This document shows positions 55,513-64,000 of a DNA stretch of 64,000 nt, in pieces (positions within the stretch are counted from its first letter, which is position 1; every line of letters starts with the position of its first letter). The notes below the pieces were generated by a model. The model was given only the letters and a program-made list of their open reading frames with translations. It had not been told where the DNA came from and made no database searches. Source of the stretch: Paraniabella defluvii (GTDB lineage: Bacteria; Bacteroidota; Bacteroidia; Chitinophagales; Chitinophagaceae); NCBI GenBank assembly GCA_019316985.1, contig CP079215.1:3348001-3412000 (forward strand), in the 5' to 3' direction. A program made the position numbers and the translations under genes.

Positions 55513-57535
55513 ATGACAGGCGAAAACGAACAAGGACTACGATCGGTGATTGATTTCACTCGGTTATTGAGCATTGTGGTGCTCCTTATTCACTTTTATA
55601 TTATCTGTTACCCGGCTTTTAATAGCTGGGAACTGACGGCTTCGATCACCGACCGGTTGGTTGGTAATATCAGGCGGCTTCCGTTTTTTCAATCGGTGAT
55701 GCTCGCTAAATGCTCTTCACTGGTCCTGCTGATCATATTTCTTTTAGGGGTTAAAGGCAAAAAAGATGGAACGGTCAACCTAAAGGCCGCACTTGCCTAT
55801 TGTGGTTGCGGGCTGGCGCTTTATTTCCTGGCCAACCTGTTTCTTTTTGTTCCGGGTGGTACAAACGGGGTAGCAGCGGGTTATATGATCACCACCTCAA
55901 TAGGGTATCTGATGATGATTTCAGGAGGGACTTATCTCTCTCGTTTGCTGAAAACCAAACTGCGTAAAGACATTTTCAATAAAGAAAATGAAACCTTTCC
56001 CCAGGAGGAACGACTGCTGGAAGATGAATACTCATTGAACTTCCCGGCACGTTACCGTTATGGTGGAAAGCTTAGAAATAGCTGGATTAATGTCGCGCCC
56101 TTTAGAAGCTGCCTTGTGTTAGGTAGCCCAGGAGCGGGTAAAAGTTATTACGTCGTTCGTAGTGTCATTGAGCAGCAAATCCGCAAAGGATTCTCCATGT
56201 TCCTTTACGATTTTAAATACGATGACCTGTCGCGGATCGCTTACAATTATCTTTTAAAATACCAAGGCAATTACAAGGTACCTCCTAAGTTTTATGTGAT
56301 CAATTTCGATACGCCAATGCACCGCTGCAATCCGCTGGAGCCTCAGGCAATGCGTGATATAACAGATGCCACTGAAGCATCGCGGACTATACTACTGGGA
56401 TTAAATCGCGACTGGATCAAGAAACAAGGCGAATTTTTCGTTGAATCACCTATCAATCTGCTAACGGCGGTGATCTGGTTCTTAAAAAGTACCAGAATGG
56501 CAAGTACTGTACATTACCTCATGCCATCGAGCTGATGCAGGCCGACTACCGGGACCTGTTTCCCATTTTAGCTACAGATGAGGACATTGAAGCTTTGATC
56601 AATCCTTTCATCAGCGCCTTTAAGAACCGGGCAATGGAGCAGTTGGAAGGACAGGTAGCGTCTGCTAAGATCGCACTGGCGCGCCTGTCTTCGCCTTCCA
56701 TTTATTATGTTTTAACCGGCAATGACTTTTCGCTGCACATCAATGATCCTGCAGCGCCAAAGATAGTGTGTGCTGCTAATAACCCGGAGAAAGTGATGAC
56801 GTATGGAGCAGTGCTTTCGCTTTATGTTTTCCGGTTGATAAGAGTCATCCTAAAAAAGGACAGAATAAATGCAGTATTATAATAGATGAGCTACCTAGCA
56901 TTTTTCTAAACGGCCTTGACAATTTTATAGCAGTTTGCAGAAGCTATCTTATTTCCAATATACTTTGCGTTCAAACCTATCAGCAATTAGTCAAAGACTA
57001 CGGAAAGGAGCAGGCAGATGTGTTGATGAACCTTTGCGGTAATATTATTGCCGGTCAAAGTTTTGGTGCTACGGCTAAAGAGTTGTCTGAGCGTTTTGGT
57101 AAAATTGTGCAGCAGCGTGACAGCATTAGTATTAACCGGCAGGATACTTCTGTAAGCAAATCAACCCAACTGGACAGCGCTATCCCGGCTTCCACTATTG
57201 CTACTTTGTCGCCAGGCGAATTTGTGGGTATCGTGGCTGATAATCCAGATCAACCTATTGAGCAAAAGATCTTTCACGCTCAGATTCAGAACGATCACCA
57301 GGCTTTAAAGTCGGAGTCTGAAAGATTTGTAGATATCCCCAACCCTAATAAAGTAACGGAGCACGAGATTGCCGATCATTTCATCATCGTAAAAAATGAT
57401 ATCACCAACCTGGTAAGAACACGCATCGCGGAAATAGAAGCCGATCCGGTTAAATCACGCCTGCTGCTTGAGGATAAGATGCAGGCTTCAGCGGGAGGGG
57501 GACTAGAAGAAAAGGATAAACAGAAATATGCATGA
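55513..57535 (+). CDS. Type IV coupling protein, VirD4/TraG type (frameshifted)
   Basis: This inner-membrane ATPase links the relaxosome to the secretion channel. Four predicted membrane helices lie in the first 140 residues. Walker A is GSPGAGKS (204-211), followed by FLYDFKYDD. The Walker B region reads CSIIIDELPSIF after repair near 56868. A break near 56490 is repaired to FLKKYQNGKYCTLPHAIELM. GQSFGATAKELSERFGKIVQ is typical of the Bacteroidota TraG/YWIMB-like family. Length is about 675 residues. It is convergent with the response regulator, only 6 bases apart. Confidence 0.9.
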
Positions 57536-57541
57536 CGGTCG

Positions 57542-58185
57542 CTAACCAGTAATAATACCAATGTCATAAGCATAGGCAGTCAAGCCATTTCTTGATTTGC
57601 GGTTCAGCTTTAAAAGCAATTTGTCCCGATACGAATGAACGGTGCGCTCGCTGCAAATCATTTTCTCAGCAATTTCTTTATAAGAAATGTCCTGGTGGCA
57701 ATAACCGAGGAATTCGATCTCTCTTGCTGTTAGGCCTGCTACCTGCCTGCCCTGACTTGTAATGAAGAGTTTGGACAGTTCTCGTGGTATATGGTAATCT
57801 CCTGCCATCAGGTTAGCCAAGGCTTCCAGGAACGTTTCTTTTTCGAACTTTTGGGTAGAAAACCTCGCGCACCTAGCCTTAGCATACTTAAAACACTATA
57901 GTCTACAGTATGCATAGTTAATACAAGCACCGGCAATTCGGGGTAACCCTGGCCAAGTAATTGCATGGTTTCGTATCCGTTTAATTCCGGCATGTTGATA
58001 TCCAGCAATACAATACCCGGGAAAGAAGAGGTGCCCGCCAACTCATCCAATAGGGAAATAAGCTCACGGCCATTGCTGACCTCGTAGGCCAGGTGAAAAT
58101 CAGCGGTGTTATCCAGTACCAGTTTAATGCCCTCTCTGAAAAGATCATGATCATCCGCGATGGCGATGATTGTTTTTGTCTGCAT
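57542..58185 (-). CDS. NarL/LuxR-type response regulator (frameshifted)
   Basis: This DNA-binding response regulator pairs with the kinase upstream. The receiver domain has IIAIADDHD (acidic pocket), phosphorylated Asp 62 in GIVLLDINMPELNG, and LGARGFLPKSS with the conserved Lys. After an indel near 57835, the C-terminal HTH reads VAGLTAREIEFLGYC and SYKEIAEKMICSERTVHSYR. Length is about 215 residues. Its start overlaps the kinase end by 35 bases, indicating coupling. Confidence 0.9.
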
Positions 58186-58975
58186 TATATTCTGTTTTAA
58201 GTTTTATTGTTACCTGGGTGCCACCGAGCGAACTATTGCCGATCTCTAATTGGGCGTTAAGTAAGCTGGCCCGCTGTTTCATGCTGCTAAGCCCCATTCC
58301 TTCCCGGTATGCCTGCGGAAGGCCTTTACCATCGTCGCTAACCGTCATTACCAGGGTGTTCATGTTTTGCAGGTAGTCGATTGTTACTTCCAGCAAGCCA
58401 GCCGATGCATGATTGATCACATTTTTGATGGCTTCCTGGGCAATGCGGAACAGAAGAATGATAGCTGGTCTGCTGATGGCCGGGAAAGCTTGCCGGTCGC
58501 AGTGATGGTATTTTACGTGTAACTTTTTAGTCAGGGACAAGAACTCAAGCTCCCGCCTTAGCGCTTCAATTAGTCCCAGGCCCTCAACCTTCGTGCCGCT
58601 CATCAGATGGCTCAGGTTACGCAATTCCTCTGTTGCGGTAATAACTCGTTGTACAGACCCATCCACGATGCGTGTTCCACGCGCTGTCAGCTTTTCTGTC
58701 TCCAAAGATTGGAGTGCCAGCGCAACTCCTGCAAGTACCTGTCCGATATGATCATGTATTTCTCCGGATACTTTGGTTAGGACCTCTTCCTGCAGCTCGA
58801 GCTTAGTCTTCATTGTTTCCTGTTCAAATTGTTGTTGCACTTCCTGTAGCCTTAACTCATAATTGCGTGTTTTATGCCGGGTTAAAAACACAAGCAATAT
58901 GATGACTATGATAATCAGCACTACAAAAAGTGACCCATATACAAAAAGTACTACAACCTGGCTGGCATCACTCAT
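58151..58975 (-). CDS. NarX-type sensor histidine kinase
   Basis: This kinase has one membrane helix (FVYGSLFVVLIIIVIILLVF) and almost no sensor domain. A coiled linker leads to a HisKA_3 dimer/phospho-His box (KVSGEIHDHIGQVLAGVALA, His 74 with the start used). The HATPase has FRIAQEAIKNVINHA (N box) and VMTVSDDGKGLP (G1 box). The frame is intact. The start MSDASQVVVLF at 58975 overlaps the stop of the upstream membrane-protein gene as ATGAGTGA; an ATG at 59011 lies inside that gene. Lacking a sensor, it probably receives its signal from the neighbouring membrane protein or lipoprotein. Confidence 0.9.
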   Translation of the reverse strand: MSDASQVVVLFVYGSLFVVLIIIVIILLVFLTRHKTRNYELRLQEVQQQFEQETMKTKLELQEEVLTKVSGEIHDHIGQVLAGVALALQSLETEKLTARGTRIVDGSVQRVITATEELRNLSHLMSGTKVEGLGLIEALRRELEFLSLTKKLHVKYHHCDRQAFPAISRPAIILLFRIAQEAIKNVINHASAGLLEVTIDYLQNMNTLVMTVSDDGKGLPQAYREGMGLSSMKQRASLLNAQLEIGNSSLGGTQVTIKLKTEYNADKNNHRHRG

Positions 58976-59617
58976 AAATTGTTTTTTTAACAGGAAAACA
59001 AACAAATACAATACCGATGGAAAAATAACTGATCACTCCGATCATCCAGAGCATGTAGTAGGCTGTGGTGATGTTACCGGGGTTGGCATGGTTTAGTTCA
59101 AAAACCGGATCAGGATATAAATGAAGTAGGCTCCTACCTGCTGAAAGAGTAATATAACAGTTATCCAAAAATGCGGATTGTGTGCGGGCGCCGGACTATC
59201 AAAATTCTTTGCATACTCGGCAAGCACGATAAATCCCATGGTGCAGACGCAAAGACCACCGAACAGCAAAAAGTTTGAATTGAAAGTATGGATAGGTTGA
59301 AGGTAAATGCTGTTAATGACAGATGCGCTAAGCCCTATAATACCTAGGGATAGTCCGATCTGGTTATTTTTAATGACGGGTGAAATACTTGTAAAGTACA
59401 TCACCGTATTAAGGAATAGCAGAGGCGCGAAAATATGGAAGACCGGCAGATTGTTGCGATAGACCGCTGCCAGGTAGAAGGCCGATATTTCACTGAAGAG
59501 CGTTAAACCTACCCAAACCACGATAAGCAGTAGCGGCCTTGAACGGCCACCAAGCCGCCACAAGCAACAGGCAAAGCTGAATGCCAGGACCACCAGAATA
59601 ATAATACGGAGCAGCAT
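58968..59617 (-). CDS. Multi-pass membrane protein of the sensory operon (frameshifted)
   Basis: After one T is restored near 59107 (giving IRFFELNHANPGNITTAYYM), the protein is about 217 residues with seven hydrophobic segments, for example IIILVVLAFSFACCLW, LLLIVVWVGLTLFSEI and WMIGVISYFSIGIVFVCF. No family is recognised; it resembles 7-TM sensory proteins only in layout. The start is taken as MLLRIII (59617), nine bases after the lipoprotein stop. It overlaps the kinase gene by 8 bases, suggesting a signalling role. Confidence 0.7.
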
Positions 59618-59625
59618 GTTCTTGA

Positions 59626-60078
59626 TTATTCGATTTGAGACTCCAGTGCGACATCCATACATAACTGAGGACAAGGTGCTGCATTATCCATTACCTTTCC
59701 TCTCACCAATTGATACTTCCCTTGTCTATTGACCCCTACAAGTATCAATGTGTTTGGAAACTCGCCTGGCCCGGGTCTAACACCTCCATTGCCGGCATTG
59801 ATCCAGTCCATAGTGTGCCCCAGGAAAACTTTGAATTTAACGATTGATGTATCAGACAAATATTCTCTTATTGCTGCGGCGTCCAGCAACCAGGAACGGA
59901 CTTCGTGATCCTTACCAGGGTATCCGACGGACTGGAGGTAGCTACTGATCATTCGATTGGCTTGTTCCTTCGGAATGAAATTAACGTTGCTGTCGGGTAG
60001 TTCGGCTCCGGACGATTTGCTACATGAAATCCCGTAAGTGGCCACCAGGGGTAGTAATAAGATGAGTAGAGTTTTCAT
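59626..60078 (-). CDS. Lipoprotein heading the sensory operon
   Basis: The frame is intact at 150 residues. The signal peptide ends in the lipobox YGISC. The mature domain is acidic and mixed (VNFIPKEQANRMISSYLQSV, RSWLLDAAAIREYL, PNTLILVGVNRQGKYQLV) with two Cys near the end (APCPQLCMDV). I recognise no family. It is the first of four tightly packed genes leading to a two-component system, so it may be a ligand-binding input. Confidence 0.72.
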   Translation of the reverse strand: MKTLLILLLPLVATYGISCSKSSGAELPDSNVNFIPKEQANRMISSYLQSVGYPGKDHEVRSWLLDAAAIREYLSDTSIVKFKVFLGHTMDWINAGNGGVRPGPGEFPNTLILVGVNRQGKYQLVRGKVMDNAAPCPQLCMDVALESQIE

Positions 60079-60421
60079 AAAAATGTATTTGTTTACATAT
60101 AATACAGTTAAAATTACAAGCTATGTAATCATCAGACAATCCGTCGAACGACTGAATTTTTGCTAAAATTCTTGGTAAGGACATGTTCTTTTAGCGCTGT
60201 CCGTTTATCCGTGCGTCATCAACCGATAAAATTTTCAGTCGAATACACATTGACTTCGCTCTATCCAGGTAATATTTTAGCAGTAAATGAGGATATCTAC
60301 CAGCATTGGTAGATATAACTGAAATTATTTTCCATGGCCCTGTAATCGGTGTGGCTGTTGCAAATTTTTCTATTTTGCAGCCACGACTTGCGTATTGGGC
60401 TTGGTATAAGGAGTTTTCTTT
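60079..60421. other. Divergent intergenic region before rteC
   Basis: These 343 bases separate the sensory operon from rteC. I see no gene in them and no exact TAnnTTTG element. The region should hold the divergent promoters of both units. Confidence 0.4.
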
Positions 60422-61262
60422 ATGAAAGACAATACGATCTATCAACTTTTAGACCTTCGTGGTGAACTTGAAAGCAAACTCTCAGCCGTTGAACTTTCTG
60501 ATAAGGTTATACAGCGGTCCAATGTTGCATTTCATATTGCCCAGGAGTATCTGGTTAGACTGAAGGGACTGCAACCTGCCAGCTTTGCCAACGAAGCAGA
60601 CGAGATTGAATATTACAAGACCATCAGCCCGCTGTTTCACGCATATCTCATTTTCTTTCATCGTGTTTTCCAACTGGAAGCCTCCGCATTTCCTTCCGAG
60701 CGCCTAAGGACCAAACAATATCGGAAAGAGCAAAAAGTAATTCGACTCTACGTAGAGCAGAACCTACAGGCTTACCGGTATTTTATAACCGGGGACGAGT
60801 CCTTTGATCGGGAATTTTTCTTGTCCAACCCAACACCGCCCCCACTAATATCGAAGAAACAGAATTACTTTCTGATCTTCAGCATATCACTCCCATGACT
60901 TTGAAGTTTGCCCGCTTTATCGCCTACGAGAAGCTAAACGAATACCTGGATAGCCGACTTCACAGGGCAGGCAGTAGCAGTGTGCTGCCCGATGGTATTA
61001 CCGCTGAATGGACCGACAAGAAAATTTATTTGCACCAGCTAACCTATGCGCTGGTATATAGTAAAAGCATCAACCACGGGAACATTACGGTTAAGGCCTT
61101 GTCCAGGATTTTCGAAATTATCTTCAATACAGATTTAAGCAATGTGCACCGGTCGCGCCAGGAAATGTACTCGCAAAGGATGACGCTGCGTATCTGAACC
61201 TTTTAATCAGCCGGTATCATGCGGGGATGAGGGAAGCAGACGAGCGGCACAATAAGCGGTGA
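60422..61262 (+). CDS. rteC: RteC-family ICE transfer regulator (frameshifted)
   Basis: RteC activates excision and transfer genes in CTnDOT-like elements. The N-terminal half has DEIEYYKTISPLFHAYLIFF, KQYRKEQKVIRLYVEQNL and YRYFITGDESFDREFFL, characteristic of RteC. After an indel near 60870 the C-terminal helical half follows (LKFARFIAYEKLNEYL, YALVYSKSINHGNITVKALS). A last indel near 61183 changes the end; repair gives DDAAYLNLLISRYHAGMREA and a stop at 61262. Length is about 281 residues. It lies between the sensory operon and the tra operon. Confidence 0.85.
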
Positions 61263-61282
61263 TTTTTCATAACTGTCAAAAT

Positions 61283-61308
61283 AAAAAGCGCTCCGAAAGG
61301 GCGCCTTT
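61283..61308 (+). terminator. Possible terminator after rteC
   Basis: GCGCTC (61288-61293) pairs with GGGCGC (61299-61304, one G-T pair) around a short loop, followed by CTTTCCCGTTTTT. The T tract is interrupted, so the call is moderate. Confidence 0.5.
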
Positions 61309-61369
61309 CCCGTTTTTGCTTCGTTTTTTCTCTTCTTAAGTACTACAAAACTTCTTCCGAGACAAAACA

Positions 61370-61395
61370 CTACCAGTGCCCAGGTTGAGTGTTTC
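61370..61395 (+). promoter_or_regulatory. Shared 26-bp leader element, copy 2
   Basis: Identical over 26 bases to 49876-49901. It lies 77 bases before the first tra-operon gene. The downstream pairing partner is weaker here (GGCTTT instead of GGCACT). The flanks otherwise differ, so conservation is confined to the element. Confidence 0.7.
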
Positions 61396-61414
61396 AGGCT
61401 TTCCACGATGCCAC

Positions 61415-61463
61415 TTTTGGGGTGTTAATGATGCAGATGACGCATCTGTTCTTCACCCCAAAA
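61415..61463 (+). promoter_or_regulatory. Two-tier hairpin before the tra operon
   Basis: TTTTGGGGTG (61415-61424) pairs perfectly with CACCCCAAAA (61454-61463). Inside, CAGATG and CATCTG form a second stem around ACG. It ends nine bases before the ATG at 61473, so it could hide the ribosome-binding region. No T run follows, so it is not a simple terminator. Confidence 0.6.
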
Positions 61464-61472
61464 ATTTGAAAA

Positions 61473-62018
61473 ATGTTTTCAACAATCACCTGGTCGGAGT
61501 TCCTGATTATTGCAGCCGTTGCAGCTGCGGTTTACTACGCAATCATTTTGATCATTTATTACAGAAAAGACATCTTCAAAAGGTTTTCGGCCAAACCTTC
61601 CCATCCCCGCAGAAATCATTCTATCCCCGTTACCAATGGTGTTATGGGTTCTGTCTTGTTTGACGATGATGATCTGACTCCTGAAAGCCCTCAGGCACCA
61701 ACCGGGCAAAAAGCTCCGCCCATAGAAGAGGAAGAAGAGCCCTTTGGAGCCGATGATGATTTTGACGATGAAGCGGAGCAGGCCAGGCAGTATGCTCTGC
61801 TCGACGAACTGGTCAGCCGGTTAACTGATACAATCAGCAGCCGGCACCGGCTTCCGACACCCGAAGTGCTGGACTTGCTCAAAGAGCAGATTCAGGCGGC
61901 TGAGCCATCGGTATATCAGCCCTTTAAGGAGGCGATCACCGAGGATCTGATCCATAAATTCTATGAGTACCGTGGTACGCGGCTTACCACACTTGATCTG
62001 CGCCCTATCTGGCCCTGA
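61473..62018 (+). CDS. First tra-operon protein, TraD position
   Basis: The frame is intact at 181 residues. A membrane helix (FLIIAAVAAAVYYAIILIIY) is followed by a basic patch, an acidic disordered stretch (EEEEEPFGADDDFDDEAEQA) and a helical C-terminus (LLDELVSRLTDTISSRHRL). I recognise no domain, but its place directly before TraE suggests the TraD slot of Bacteroides conjugative transposons. It has a long structured leader (61370-61463). Confidence 0.7.
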   Translation: MFSTITWSEFLIIAAVAAAVYYAIILIIYYRKDIFKRFSAKPSHPRRNHSIPVTNGVMGSVLFDDDDLTPESPQAPTGQKAPPIEEEEEPFGADDDFDDEAEQARQYALLDELVSRLTDTISSRHRLPTPEVLDLLKEQIQAAEPSVYQPFKEAITEDLIHKFYEYRGTRLTTLDLRPIWP

Positions 62019-62069
62019 CACCATTTGCCGGTGTTGTAATTCCTTTCCTCTTATCTAAATAAATCCATT

Positions 62070-62389
62070 ATGTCTTTAGTTAATAAAAGACATCAGCGCC
62101 TCGCTACGCTGATGATGACCACTCTTTTGTTTTGTCGGCTGCTGCCGTTGCCCAGGATGGTAATGCCGGTATCACAGAAGCTACCAGCAAAGTAAAAAGC
62201 TACTTCTCTACAGGAACGAACCTGATGTATGCCGTAGGTGCCGTAGTCGGTCTTGTAGGCGCTGTCAAGGTTTTTAATAAATGGAACTCGGGCGATCCGG
62301 ATACTAATAAAGTAGCGGCAGCGTGGTTCGGCTCCTGCATTTTCCTGGTGGTCGTTGCTACAGTGCTCAAAAGCTTTTTCGGCGTATAA
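62070..62389 (+). CDS. traE: TraE-family conjugation protein (DUF4134), frameshifted
   Basis: This small membrane protein of the conjugation apparatus is about 107 residues. The signal/first hydrophobic part MMTTLLFLSAAAVAQDGNAG appears when one T is restored near 62137. YAVGAVVGLVGAVKVFNKWN and AWFGSCIFLVVVATVLKSFF are the two membrane helices typical of DUF4134. The start is ATG 62070. TraF begins 11 bases after its stop. Confidence 0.88.
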
Positions 62390-62399
62390 AATTCTTGTT

Positions 62400-62729
62400 A
62401 TGGCATCCAGCAAGTATACCATCAACAAGGGCATTAATAAGCCGATTGAGTTTCGGGGTCTGAAAGCACAGTATATCGCTTACCTGGCGGTAGGCCTGGT
62501 GGCGCTACTGTTACTGTTTGCTATTCTATACCTCACCGGGCTTTCAACATTCATTACGCTTCCTATAGTTGGCCTGTGTGCGTTTGCACTGTTTAGCTAT
62601 GTGTATCGCTACTCCCGCAAGTATGGCGCTCATGGACTTATGAAAGAGGCCGCTTACCGCAGCTTACCCGAGGCCATTAAAGCCAAACGACTCTATAACC
62701 TGCTCCAACCACAAAACAAAAATCAATGA
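62400..62729 (+). CDS. traF: TraF-family conjugation protein (DUF4133)
   Basis: This 109-residue protein has an intact frame from ATG 62400 (MASSKYTINKGINKPIEFRG). Two membrane helices (YIAYLAVGLVALLLLFAILY, FITLPIVGLCAFALFSYVY) are followed by a basic tail (RSLPEAIKAKRLYNLLQ). It matches DUF4133/VirB3-like TraF. Its last 4 bases overlap the start of traG. Confidence 0.9.
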   Translation: MASSKYTINKGINKPIEFRGLKAQYIAYLAVGLVALLLLFAILYLTGLSTFITLPIVGLCAFALFSYVYRYSRKYGAHGLMKEAAYRSLPEAIKAKRLYNLLQPQNKNQ

Positions 62730-64000
62730 CAACTATATTTTTAATATTACTCCTTACCGCCGGTATAGCAGCTATTCTTCATTTAAAGGAGTATAAAGAT
62801 GTGCGCAAAGACCTGCTTAGTCTATTGCCCGTTTACAAAATCGAGCGTGATTATATTTTATCTAAGCAAGGGATTTTACCGCAGTATTTGAATTGACGCT
62901 ACCGGAGATATTTACTACCGGAGCCGACCAGCAGGAACAATTACACCAGGCCTGGATCAAGGCCATCAAACTCCTGCCCAAGCACACGGTGCTGCATAAG
63001 CAAGACTATTTTTTCAAAGAAGGATACCAACCCGACTTTGAGACAGAAGCGTTTCTTTCCAGGGCAAGCGAAATGTTTTTCAACGAACGCCCCTTTCTGA
63101 ATCATAAATGTTACCTGATGCTCACCAAGAAGGCGGCGGGCAGAAAGCCTTCCAGCTCCGTGATGTCGAACCTGCTTCGCAAAAGAATGATATCCGGTAA
63201 TGTGGACACAAAGGCTATTTATGAGTTTGCTGATGTACTGGGGCAATTTGAAAGGGTGTTGACGGATACAGGCCTTTTATCACCTGGCGCCTGAAGGCAG
63301 ATGCCCTTTCCGGCAGCAAGCATAAGGCAGGCCTGCTGGAGGCATATCTCTACCTGGATAACGCAAAAGGTACACCCACATTATCTGATATTGTTTTTAA
63401 GCCGGAATGGAAGATCGGTGAGAATTACATGCAGCTGTATACTCTCGCAGATGCAGAAGACCTTCCGGCACAATGCGGCAGCAGTCTGCCTTACGACCGG
63501 TATAGCAGCGAGCGGACGCGCTTTACCGTAGGTTTTGCGTCGCCAATGGGGCTGCTTTTAAACTGCAATCATATCTACAACCAGTTTATTGTAATAGATG
63601 ATATGCAGCTGACCATGAAGAAGCTGGAAAGCAAACGCCTTCGTCTTCAGTCCTTATCGGCCTATTCCAGGAAAATGCCATCGCCCGTGATGCAACTGCT
63701 GATTTCCTGAATGAAGCGATATCACAGGGCAGGTTACCGGTTAAGGCACACTTTAATCTCCAGGTATGGACAAATAATGAGCAGGAACTAAAAGACCTGC
63801 GCAACGCAGCGGCTTCCGCCATTACACAAATCGATGGACAACCCCGGCAGGAGATCAAGGGAGCGCCCCAGATTTTTGGGCAGGCTTACCTGGTAATGCA
63901 GCTGACCTTCCCTTGAATGAATGTTTTGATTCGTTTGCAGAACAAGCTGTTTGTTTTCTCAACATGGAAACGAATTATCGTAGCTCCATAAGCCCGGTAG
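62726..64000 (+). CDS. traG: TraG-family conjugation ATPase, 5' part (frameshifted)
   Basis: This is the VirB4-like ATPase that powers the conjugation channel. The right window edge cuts it, leaving about 425 of roughly 830 residues. The N-terminal TTIFLILLLTAGIAAILHLK is followed by DVRKDLLSLLPVYKIERDYI and the region FNERPFLNHKCYLMLTKK. DLPAQCGSSLPYDRYSSE and MGLLLNCNHIYNQFIVID continue the family pattern. The Walker motifs lie beyond the edge. Breaks lie near 62875, 63275, 63668 and 63875. Confidence 0.88.

Larger units (their letters stand above)
39153..64000 (+). mobile_element. Left part of an integrative and conjugative element
   Basis: From the tRNA-Lys onward the gene content changes to an integrase, excisionase-like HTH proteins, a RepA-like ATPase, a mobilization protein, relaxase, coupling protein, RteC, and TraE/TraF/TraG. 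This is the make-up of Bacteroidota conjugative transposons of the CTnDOT kind. The element carries defence cargo (Shedu). The right end and second attachment site lie outside the window. The left boundary is inferred from the tRNA, because no att repeat can be compared within the window. Confidence 0.85.

Noticed and set aside
61376-61663. 95-codon plus-strand frame starting in the second leader element
   Set aside because: It overlaps the intact 181-residue frame from 61473 in another frame and contains the hairpin sequence.
39153-64000. CRISPR array or prophage
   Set aside because: No regularly spaced repeats were seen, and the genes are conjugation and mobilization genes with no capsid, tail or terminase genes.

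Overview
The window reads as a chromosomal stretch of a Bacteroidota bacterium, most likely a member of the Chitinophagaceae. The signs are a SusC/SusD pair, a Porin_10-type beta-barrel, TAnnTTTG-type promoters, few Shine-Dalgarno sequences, RteC, and TraE/TraF/TraG conjugation proteins of the Bacteroides conjugative-transposon type. Placement below phylum is inferred from gene style only.

Region 1 (1-1931) is the end of an rRNA operon: the 3' part of 23S rRNA, 5S rRNA and a terminator. Region 2 (2195-38968) is ordinary chromosome. It holds a very long TraB/GumN-type secreted protein, a DEAD-box RNA helicase, an acyltransferase, an RND tripartite efflux operon (adaptor, pump, NodT outer-membrane factor), a SusC/SusD nutrient-uptake operon, sucC, a small methyltransferase, purine nucleoside phosphorylase, a porin, a membrane coiled-coil protein, holA, anmK, upp, an RsmI-like methyltransferase, arginine genes (GNAT acetyltransferase, argG, argC), a SAM hydrolase, an SDR and a secreted GH9 glycosidase fused to a NodB-type domain.

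Region 3 (39080-64000) begins with tRNA-Lys(TTT), followed by the left part of an integrative and conjugative element that runs off the window. Its IntDOT-like integrase gene is split by a complete IS481-family insertion with a 7-bp target duplication. Next comes a cargo block on the minus strand: a KAP-type P-loop NTPase, an excisionase-like HTH protein, a 706-residue unknown, the Shedu anti-phage nuclease, two YezG-like immunity paralogues and a 245-residue unknown. A plus-strand block follows with an HTH protein, a RepA-like ATPase, two paralogous lipoproteins, a palindrome-rich oriT-like region, a MobC-like protein, a relaxase and a VirD4-type coupling protein. A minus-strand sensory operon (lipoprotein, membrane protein, NarX-type kinase, NarL-type regulator) and RteC precede the start of the tra operon (TraD-position protein, TraE, TraF, TraG ATPase).

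About three quarters of the protein genes, including essential ones (holA, sucC), are broken by single-base indels. Most are one base missing from a homopolymer of five or six. Restoring that base restores conserved motifs, so these are most likely sequencing or assembly errors, not pseudogenes. I give such genes as one feature spanning all fragments. The most interesting signals are a 26-bp element shared by the leaders of two ICE operons 11.5 kb apart, the defence/immunity block around Shedu, the four-gene sensory operon that appears to replace RteA/RteB, the palindromic oriT-like region, and a structured leader ahead of the arginine genes.
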